Part shown: positions 1-5,214 of the stretch, piece after piece
Layout of the letters: each line of letters starts with the position of its first letter
Position numbering within the stretch: the first letter of the stretch is position 1
Origin: Ruminococcaceae bacterium UBA866
GTDB taxonomy: Bacteria > Bacillota > Clostridia > Oscillospirales > Ruminococcaceae
Assembly: GCA_002295325.1 (NCBI GenBank)
Contig: DBGA01000088.1
Location: 10,502 to 15,715, forward strand
Reading direction: 5' to 3'
DNA: 5,214 nucleotides
The notes under the pieces: generated by a model
Databases searched by the model: none
Told to the model about the DNA's origin: nothing
What the model saw: the letters and a program-made list of their open reading frames with translations, nothing else
Made by a program: the position numbers and the translations under genes

Positions 1-1
1 A

Positions 2-313
2 GCACTACATCATCTGTTATCTCAAAAATATCATACTGGGTCGCAAAAGTTAGCCGACGACATTAAGCAAATAATTGCAGGCATCTACCAAGTGTCACCA
101 TTATCAAGTCAACTTAAACCATTTGAGAGGCTAATTAAAAACAGCACCTACTATGTCATATGCAAAAAGCTTGGAGTTTTAGCCAATACAAATTATACGA
201 GCAAATTTAATGATATTAAACATGCTAGTTTGCAACTAATCCCCTCTATTGGAAAATCGGTAAACACTACCTCACTTAAAATTTTAAATGAAATAGAAGT
301 TAAATTAAAAGAA
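2..313 (+). other. N-terminal visible part: possible tail of an ArdC-like antirestriction domain
   Basis: Residues 1-104 of the giant protein are a mostly helical, polar segment. The stretch around residues 41-59 (F-E-R-L-I, then Y-Y-V-I-C-K-K-L-G-V) and the end at residues 94-99 (I-L-N-E-I-E) are spaced like the C-terminal part of ArdC/ImmA-IrrE-type domains. In those the usual pattern is E-S-x-A-Y-V-V-C-x-x-x-G, then a tyrosine-containing segment, then a terminal I-x-x-x-I-E helix. The glutamate expected before the A-Y-V-V-C pattern is replaced here by K46-N47-S48-T49. No HExxH metal site is in the window; it would lie upstream. Frame 2 is the only forward frame without stops here, which supports coding. 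The domain name is a tentative recollection-based match. Confidence 0.4.
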
Positions 314-3300
314 ATAAGGAGTCATGATTATGAATATAACAATCAACAACGAGAACTACACAATGATGGACAACGGTCTACTCAAATGCCACTCCAACGG
401 GATACTCTACAAGAAAGAATTGAGCGAAGTATCGGGAACCCCAATCCTAGCACCTCAAATAGAGATAGTACCGCAGGAGGACAGTTATCCTTTGGGCAGA
501 TATGGTCGAACTCTAATGAAATATCTGCACGAGAAACACAACGAGAGGTTCGAGGAACTGATGATGAACCGAACTCTAATGGAAAAACTTCACCATCGAG
601 AGGAAGCTCTTTTAACCATGAAGGAGAATTTAGAGGAACAAATCCTCAAGAAAAACCCTCGTCCAGTGACAGACAACATCTTGGAGGTAACGCAACACCT
701 AGAGTGGATAAACCAACAAGTGGACGAAATGGTGAGGGAGGAACTCTACAAGGCAATTTAGTTAATACAACAAATTTCCGTTTTCATAATACCACCGTCA
801 TTAATTTCGGAGGTTCTAAAACTAAGTACAGAAATAATGTTGAAGCAATTAAGCTTCTTAAAGCAATTGAAGAAGATGGCCACCCTGCAACATCATCCGA
901 ACAGCAAATACTTGCAAAGTATGTTGGTTGGGGTGGTCTATCCAATGTTTTCAATGCGGGCCATAAGGACTGGCAAAATGAATATATTGAACTTAAAGAA
1001 TTGCTTACAGATGATGAGTATAATAAAGCAAGAGCATCTACTCTTACCGCATACTATACAGAACCGGCAATAGTTAAGGCAATGTGGAGTGGTATTATAA
1101 ATTTAGGGTTTACCAATGTAACTGGTAAATTAAAAATACTTGACCCTGCACTGGGAACAGGTAACTTCTATTCTTCGCTCCCCTCAAAACTGAATAACGC
1201 ACAGCTTCATGGTGTGGAACTAGACGACCTAACTGGACGTTTAGCACAAAAACTTCACCCACAGGCTGAAATACAAATAAAAGGTTATCAAGAAACAATG
1301 TTTCAAGATAGCCTTTTTGACGTTTGTATCGGCAATGTACCATTTGGTGAGTTTAAAGTAAGTGATGATAAGCATAGCCTTTTAATTCATGATTACTTCT
1401 TCGCCAAGTCACTTGATAAAGTAAAGCCAAACGGTATCATCGCTTTTATTACAAGTAAAGGGACACTAGATAAAGCAAACCCAACATTCAGAAAGTACAT
1501 GGCAGAACGAGCTGAACTCATCGGTGCGGTAAGGCTGCCTAATACTGCTTTTAAAGCCATTGCAGGGACAGAGGCTACTACCGATATCATATTCCTACGC
1601 AAACGTGAAAAGATGGTTGTAGACGAGCCTAACTGGGTGTCTACAAGTTTAAATGAAAACGACGTTCCTATCAATCAATACTATCTTGATAACCCTCAAA
1701 ATCTCATGGGTGAAATGGTTTTTGAAAGTTCACAATTTGGGAAAAGTGCAGTGTTAAAGCCATTTGAGGACTTCAATTTATATGATACTTTGGAGGATAC
1801 AATAAACGCTTTTACGCAAGGGAAGCTTATTGAGAAAGACCTTGTAGTTGAAGAAAAGCAGAAAGTAATTGAAGACATCATTGCAGCAGACCCTAATGTT
1901 AAAAACTTCACCTACACCGTTATTGAGGATAAAATTTACTATCGTGAGAATGAAAGTATGTCTATCTATGATGGAAAACAAGCTGAGCGAATTAAGGCAC
2001 TCCATGCAATCCGGCAAACAGTGCGTGAGATTATTTTCATACAGAGTCACCCCTATGATAGCTCTGATTTATCCTCTGCACAATACAAACTCAATTCTCA
2101 ATATGATGACTTTGTAAAAAAGCATGGATATATTAACGACAAGGTAAACAAACGTGCATTTGCAGACGATAGTGACTATCCCCTACTTTTATCTATTGAA
2201 AATATTGACTCATCCGGTGCTATTTCAAAAGCAAAAATATTTACACAAGCAACGATTAAACCCCATACAGACTTTGTCCCACAAAGTTACGAGGATTTAA
2301 TTACCCTTTCAATGTCTACTTTAGGTGAGTTAGATATTCAGTTTATGGCTGACCAATTTAACGTAAAGCTCTCAGATGTAATTGATAACTTAAAGGGTAA
2401 AATTTATCTCAATCCTCATAATGATAAATATGAAACAGCAGACCAATACCTAAGTGGCAACGTAAAAGAAAAGCTTGATTATGCAAAAGAGAAAACACTG
2501 GAGACTCCCGAAATTTATACAGATAATGTACAGGCTCTTGAATTAGTACAGCCTACTCCATTAACTGCTGATGAGATTGACATGAAGCTTGGCAGTAGTT
2601 TTATTGACATTAAGTATTATAAGCAATTTATCTATGAGAAGTCTGAAACCCCTCGCAGATACTGGCAAACTAGCGAAAGTATACAATCTAAAGACGAAAT
2701 TACACTTGTCTACAATGACTTTACCAGTGAGTATACCATATACGGAAAAGGCAACTATTCCAGTGTAAAAACCAACTCTGCTTATGGTACAGACAGAAAG
2801 TCCTTTTACTCTATTGTTGAGGATAGCCTAAACTTGAAAGATACAAAAGTCTATGACATAAAATTTGTTAATGACAAGGAAAAGCCTGTTTTAAATGGAA
2901 AAGAAACTCGTCTTGCAAGACAAAAGCAGGAACTTATACGTCACGAGTTTAAGGATTGGCTACTCAGTGATATTAACCGTGCAAATGATGTAATCAAAAC
3001 CTACAATGATAGGTTTAATGTATACCGCTTGCAGGAGTTTGACGGTAGCAAGCTTTTCTTTGAGGGTATGAGTAATGAAATTACCTTACGTCCCCATCAA
3101 AAAGATGCAGTCGCACGTTGTTTATATAGTGGCAGAAATGTACTGCTTGGTCATGTTGTTGGTTCAGGAAAAACTTATACAATGGTAGCTGCTGCTATGG
3201 AGCTCAAGCGTATCGGCATTTCAAATAAGCCTTTGTTTGTAGTTCCGAACCATTTAACTGAACAATGGGGCAGTGATTTCTTAAAGCTTTATCCCAACGC

Positions 3301-5214
3301 AAATATTTTAGTGGCTAAGAAAAAGGATTTTGAACCATTAAACCGCAAACGCTTTTTTGGACGTATCTGCACAGGAGAATACGATGCTATCATTATCGGT
3401 CATACCCAGTTTGAGAAAATACCCATGTCAAAAGACTTTTTGAGGTCTGAAATTGAAAATCAGATGATTGAAATTACCTCTGCAATTTCTATGATGAAAG
3501 AGGATGAAGGTAGTAAACGATATTCTATCAAGCAAATGGAAGCTCAAAAAATCAAACTCAAGGAAAGACTTGAAACTCTTGATAAGAAGAAAAAAGATGA
3601 TGTTATCATCTTTGAAGAAACAGGAATTGACCATATCTTTATTGATGAGGCACATAACTTTAAAAACTGCTACATACATACAAAAATGTCTAATGTAGCT
3701 GGAGTTACAACGACCAATGCACAAAAGAGTTTTGATATGCTAATGAAATCAAAATACATTACATACAGAAATGATGGCAAGGGTGTAGTTTTCGCAACAG
3801 GTACTCCTATTTCTAATTCAATGACTGAAATGTTTGTCATGCAAAGATATTTACAACCGGATGCACTCAAAAAAGCACAGGTGTCCTACTTCGACCAGTG
3901 GGCTTCTACCTTTGGTGAAACAGTTACTGCCCTAGAGCTAAAACCTGAAGGCACAGGATACAGATTAAATACACGATTTGCTAAGTTCCATAACCTACCT
4001 GAGCTTATGAATATGTTTGCACAGGTTGCAGACATCAAAGTCGCTGCAGATTTAAACCTACCTGTTCCTCGCATTGCTACTGGCAAGCCAATTATTGTGT
4101 TGTCCCCTATTAGTGAGTATATCAAAAGGTATATAGACAAGCTTGCTGACCGTGCAGAGGATATTCGAAATGGTAACGTTGACCCATGGGATGACAATAT
4201 GCTAAAGATTACAGGCGAAGGAAAATCAGTTGCGATTGACCCAAGAATTATCGACCCACATGCACCCGTTAATGATAACTCCAAGGTGTATAAGTGTTGT
4301 AATAAGATCTATGATATTTGGCTCAAAACAACAGAGCAACGTGGTGCTCAACTTGTGTTCTCTGACGTGTCTACACCTAATGGTAAGATACCAATGAAAA
4401 TGGTTAATGGTGTAGCTGAAATTGATACTTCCCTCTTTTCAAATCTTTACGAAGAAATAAGACGTACATTGATTAAAAAAGGTATTCCTCAAGATGAAAT
4501 TGCATTTATCCACAGTGCAAAGACAGAAGAACAAAAAGCAACTCTTTTTGCAAAGGTTAGAAGTGGAGAAATCCGTGTTCTAATTGGAAGTACTTCTAAG
4601 ATGGGTGCAGGCACTAACGTGCAAGAACGACTAGCTGCGGTTCATCATATGGATTGTCCATGGCGACCTGCTGATATCGAGCAACGTGACGGACGAATAC
4701 TCCGACAAGGAAATATGTTTGATGAAGTCTATATTTATCGGTATATTACTGAAAATACATTTGATGCTTACTTATGGCAAATTCAAGAAAACAAGCAGAA
4801 ATTCATTACTCAGATTATGACAAACAAGTGCCCTGTACGTTCCTGTGATGATATTGATAGTGCGGTACTTGACTGTGCTGAAATTAAAATACTTGCGACG
4901 GGTGACCCTAGGGTAAAGCAGAAAATGCAACTGGACAACGATATCTATATGCTTCAAATTGAAAAATCCGCATACATAAAAGAAAAAATAAAGCTACAAA
5001 ATATCGTTCTTGAAACACCAAAGAAGATTGATATTTTAAATCAACGTATCCCTCGTATTATCTCCGATATCACTCAATTATACTCAAACAAGGCAAAGGA
5101 CTTTGCAATTACAATTGGTGGTATTACTTATGATGAACGTGCTGATGCAGGCAATCACTTTAATAAGCTGCTCAACTCAAAGATAGAGAGCATTGGTGCA
5201 GTCATCGGAAACTA
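2..5214 (+). CDS. Giant DNA methyltransferase-SNF2/DEAH helicase fusion protein of a mobile element (partial at both ends)
   Basis: Frame 2 is open through 1737 complete codons, with no start that fits and no stop; the last two bases (ta) begin another codon. Domains in order: possible ArdC-like tail (residues 1-104), polar linker (105-273), N6-adenine-type methyltransferase (274-535; DPALGTGNF at 381-389, GNVPFG at 444-449), a family-specific middle region (536-1024), SF2/SNF2 helicase (1025-1590; Walker A 1050-1058, DEAH 1215-1218, TGTP 1266-1269, QRDGR 1561-1565), and a C-terminal extension. The first in-frame ATG is at 383, inside the linker and without a ribosome binding site, so the true start lies upstream. 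Proteins of this type are encoded by Firmicutes conjugative elements and commonly exceed 2000 residues. Their likely cytoplasmic role is modifying, remodelling or protecting incoming element DNA, which is inferred from P1 DarB-like architecture. No frameshift or lost core motif is seen. Family assignment is firm; function is not proven. Confidence 0.96.
316..321 (+). promoter_or_regulatory. Ribosome binding site for the internal TnpV-like gene
   Basis: AAGGAG lies 8 bases before the ATG at 330, which is close to ideal spacing. It is only 2 bases before the ATG at 324, so 330 is the preferred start. The site overlaps the end of a TAA (315-317) in the same frame as the small gene, which makes this the natural upstream limit of that reading frame. 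In the giant frame these bases are ordinary I-R-S codons (residues 105-107). Confidence 0.6.
330..761 (+). CDS. tnpV: TnpV-like transposon-encoded small protein, nested in the linker of the giant gene
   Basis: A 143-residue protein begins at ATG 330 behind a good ribosome binding site and ends at TAG 759-761. ATG 324 is an alternative start giving 145 residues, but it is too close to the binding site. The sequence fits the pattern I recall for the TnpV family: a variable N-terminus, a strand-like I-x-I-V-P (44-48), then P-L-G-R-Y-G-R (54-60). There follows a charged helical core with K-Y-L-H-E-K-H (64-70), and a C-terminal E-W-I-N-Q then E-E-L-Y (125-128 onward to 137-140). Family members are about 110-145 residues, have no assigned biochemical function, and occur on Firmicutes transposons and conjugative elements. 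The gene lies wholly within the giant gene, shifted +1 relative to it, so it would be translated by internal initiation on the same mRNA. The ordered, hydrophobic-patterned composition argues that this is not a chance shadow frame. Family call is moderately sure; actual translation is unproven. Confidence 0.62.
   Translation: MNITINNENYTMMDNGLLKCHSNGILYKKELSEVSGTPILAPQIEIVPQEDSYPLGRYGRTLMKYLHEKHNERFEELMMNRTLMEKLHHREEALLTMKENLEEQILKKNPRPVTDNILEVTQHLEWINQQVDEMVREELYKAI
507..581 (+). repeat. 12-base direct repeat CGAACTCTAATG, two copies
   Basis: The copies are at 507-518 and 570-581, 63 bases (21 codons) apart. In the TnpV-like frame each gives R-T-L-M (residues 60-63 and 81-84); in the giant frame each gives N-S-N preceded by S or P. 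The copies are short and imperfect outside the core. They may reflect a small internal duplication or two similar helix starts. Confidence 0.5.
821..1606 (+). other. N6-adenine-type DNA methyltransferase domain of the giant protein
   Basis: Residues 274-535. A lead-in with Y-V-G-W-G-G-L (307-313) and A-S-T-L-T-A-Y-Y-T (345-353) is characteristic of the methylase part of these mobile-element helicases. The SAM-binding motif I is DPALGTGNF (381-389), followed by the acidic motif II G-V-E-L-D (404-408). Motif IV is N-V-P-F (445-448), where classical N6-adenine enzymes have N/D-P-P-Y/F/W. Next come I-H-D-Y-F-F-A-K (462-469) and V-K-P-N-G-I-I-A-F (474-482), a typical strand after motif IV. The order motif I before motif IV matches the gamma-like arrangement. 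Motif I looks competent for SAM binding. The P-to-V change in motif IV is, as I recall, usual for this family, so catalysis is plausible but not assured. The target sequence cannot be predicted. Confidence 0.88.
1607..3073 (+). other. Family-specific region between methyltransferase and helicase
   Basis: Residues 536-1024 have no named catalytic motif that I can see, but several segments recur in related giant proteins as I remember them. These are the Y-L-D-N-P-Q-N-L-M-G-E-M stretch just after the methylase; Y-L-N-P (802-805) with T-A-D-Q-Y-L-S-G-N-V (812-821); L-G-S-S-F-I-D (863-869), followed by a tyrosine-rich Y-Y-K-Q-F-I-Y-E; and a helical R-L-A-R-Q-K-Q-E stretch from residue 970 ending near F-F-E-G-M-S-N-E just before the helicase. 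The region probably includes substrate-recognition and connector modules. It runs nearly 1.5 kb without any second gene I can support on either strand. Confidence 0.7.
3074..3871 (+). other. Helicase N-terminal ATPase lobe (SF2/SNF2 type)
   Basis: Residues 1025-1290. R-P-H-Q-K (1030-1034) gives the Q-like motif. Walker A is GHVVGSGKT (1050-1058), motif Ia is V-V-P-N-H-L-T-E-Q-W (1080-1089), Walker B is I-D-E-A-H-N-F-K-N (1214-1222) and motif III is T-G-T-P-I-S-N-S (1266-1273). All ATPase residues expected for an active enzyme (K1057, T1058, D1215, E1216) are present. Between motif Ia and Walker B, residues about 1147-1199 form a lysine/glutamate-rich helical insertion, probably a coiled coil. 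I recall this as a feature of the family, not a peculiarity of this copy. Confidence 0.93.
3872..4291 (+). other. Segment between the two helicase lobes
   Basis: Residues 1291-1430 carry Y-F-D-Q-W-A-S-T-F-G-E-T (1296-1307) and T-R-F-A-K-F (1324-1329) followed by N-L-P-E-L-M, strongly patterned stretches that I associate with this helicase family. The segment links motif III to the C-terminal lobe and probably contributes to DNA contact. No separate enzymatic motif is seen. Confidence 0.7.
4292..4771 (+). other. Helicase C-terminal lobe
   Basis: Residues 1431-1590 contain a motif IV-like Q-L-V-F-S-D, I-H-S-A-K-T-E-E (1503-1510), motif V G-S-T-S-K-M-G-A-G-T-N-V-Q (1529-1541) and motif VI Q-R-D-G-R-I-L-R-Q-G (1561-1570). 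The motif VI arginines R1565 and R1568, expected to reach the ATP of the partner lobe, are present. With the N-terminal lobe this makes a complete SF2 motor, likely a DNA translocase rather than a classical strand-separating helicase; that distinction is inferred from SNF2-type resemblance. Confidence 0.92.
4772..5214 (+). other. C-terminal extension after the helicase (runs off the window)
   Basis: Residues 1591-1737. The segment starts with a helix rich in Q, E, N and K, then C-P-V-R-S-C (1610-1615) followed by D-D-I-D. A G-D-P-R-V-K-Q-K-M pattern and a long, probably coiled-coil helix come next. The last residues (I-G-x-x-I-T-Y-D-E-R-A-D-A-G then V-I-G-N) match the start of the small beta-rich segment that I recall following the helicase in this family. 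The two cysteines alone do not make a zinc site. The next codon begins with TA; tyrosine would fit the family, but a stop cannot be excluded from the window. Confidence 0.7.

Larger units (their letters stand above)
314..820 (+). other. Disordered polar linker of the giant protein, overprinted by a second gene
   Basis: Residues 105-273 are dominated by N, S, G, R, Q, T, E and P with few hydrophobic residues, and no recognisable fold or catalytic motif. This suits a flexible tether between the N-terminal domain and the methyltransferase. The segment stays open without a stop, although nearly all of it (330-761) also encodes a compact protein in the next frame. The polar composition in frame 2 can be read as a by-product of selection on the other frame. 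After the overlapping gene ends, residues 255-273 (N-T-T-N-F-R-F and I-N-F-G-G-S-K) lead into the conserved methyltransferase start. Confidence 0.75.

Noticed and set aside
383..385. ATG in the giant frame as a possible real start of a shorter protein
   Set aside because: There is no ribosome binding site at the right distance, it lies within the polar linker, and the open frame continues to the window edge upstream.
809..813. GGAGG, a possible internal ribosome binding site before the methyltransferase
   Set aside because: No ATG, GTG or TTG lies 5-12 bases downstream; the bases encode the G-G of the I-N-F-G-G-S-K segment in the giant frame.
837..1073. Forward frame-3 ORF of 78 codons starting at ATG 837
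   Set aside because: It overlaps the conserved start of the methyltransferase domain in frame 2. Its product shows no recognisable pattern, and the GGAGG at 809-813 is about 23 bases upstream, too far to serve it.
1610..1615. Possible zinc-binding site in the giant protein (positions here are residue numbers: C1610 and C1615)
   Set aside because: Only two cysteines are close together and no second pair of Cys or His with suitable spacing is seen nearby.
1110..2050. Four reverse-strand ORFs of 71-93 codons (1110-1343, 1393-1674, 1696-1911, 1778-2050)
   Set aside because: All are antisense to the methyltransferase and the region after it. They overlap each other in part and have no recognisable motif; they are shadows of a low-stop coding frame.
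1869..2117. Forward ORF of 82 codons in a second frame
   Set aside because: Unlike the 330-761 gene, I found no recognisable family pattern in it, and it lies over sequence where the giant frame looks ordered and conserved.
3428..3870. Short ORFs on both strands over the charged helical insertion (3428-3724 minus, 3504-3698 plus, 3670-3870 minus)
   Set aside because: The A-rich codons of the lysine/glutamate-rich helix leave other frames open by chance; the products have biased composition and no family pattern.
3886..4284. Reverse-strand ORF of 132 codons
   Set aside because: It lies opposite the conserved helicase inter-lobe segment. It is serine/leucine-rich, as expected of an antisense shadow, and no family resemblance or convincing ribosome binding site was noted.
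4772..4957. Reverse-strand ORF of 61 codons
   Set aside because: It is antisense to the conserved C-terminal extension, short, and without motif support.

Overview
The whole window is the inside of one very large gene. Forward frame 2 (codons starting at 2, 5, 8 and so on) has no stop codon from base 2 to base 5212. That is 1737 codons, open at both edges, so neither the start nor the stop of the gene is visible. The protein has the architecture of the giant methyltransferase plus SNF2-type helicase proteins carried by Firmicutes integrative and conjugative elements (Tn1549-like), large plasmids and some phages. In order it shows: a possible tail of an ArdC-like antirestriction domain (residues 1-104); a disordered N/S/G/R/Q-rich linker (105-273); an N6-adenine-type methyltransferase domain (274-535) with SAM motif DPALGTGNF and catalytic-loop motif NVPF; a long family-specific region (536-1024); an SF2/SNF2 helicase with Walker A GHVVGSGKT, DEAH box, TGTP, and motifs V and VI (1025-1590); and a conserved C-terminal extension that runs off the window.

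The second feature is a small gene lying entirely inside the linker of the giant gene, in a different forward frame (330-761, 143 codons). It has a near-ideal ribosome binding site (AAGGAG, 8 bases before the ATG) just after an in-frame stop. Its product resembles the transposon-encoded TnpV family (PLGRYGR motif, then a helical core and a C-terminal EWINQ...EELY motif). If real, this is a same-strand overprinted gene: one frame gives a compact TnpV-like protein and the other gives the flexible linker of the giant protein. This is the most interesting observation in the window.

The A+T-rich composition, purine-rich ribosome binding site and domain architecture point to a mobile element in a low-GC Firmicute; genus cannot be told. 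By analogy with other mobile-element proteins of this kind (phage P1 DarB is a comparable methyltransferase-helicase fusion; the wider class has been called polyvalent proteins), the likely job is protecting or processing element DNA on entry into a new host. That role is inferred, not shown by the sequence. I see no tRNA, rRNA, CRISPR array, insertion sequence, terminator or promoter that I could support.
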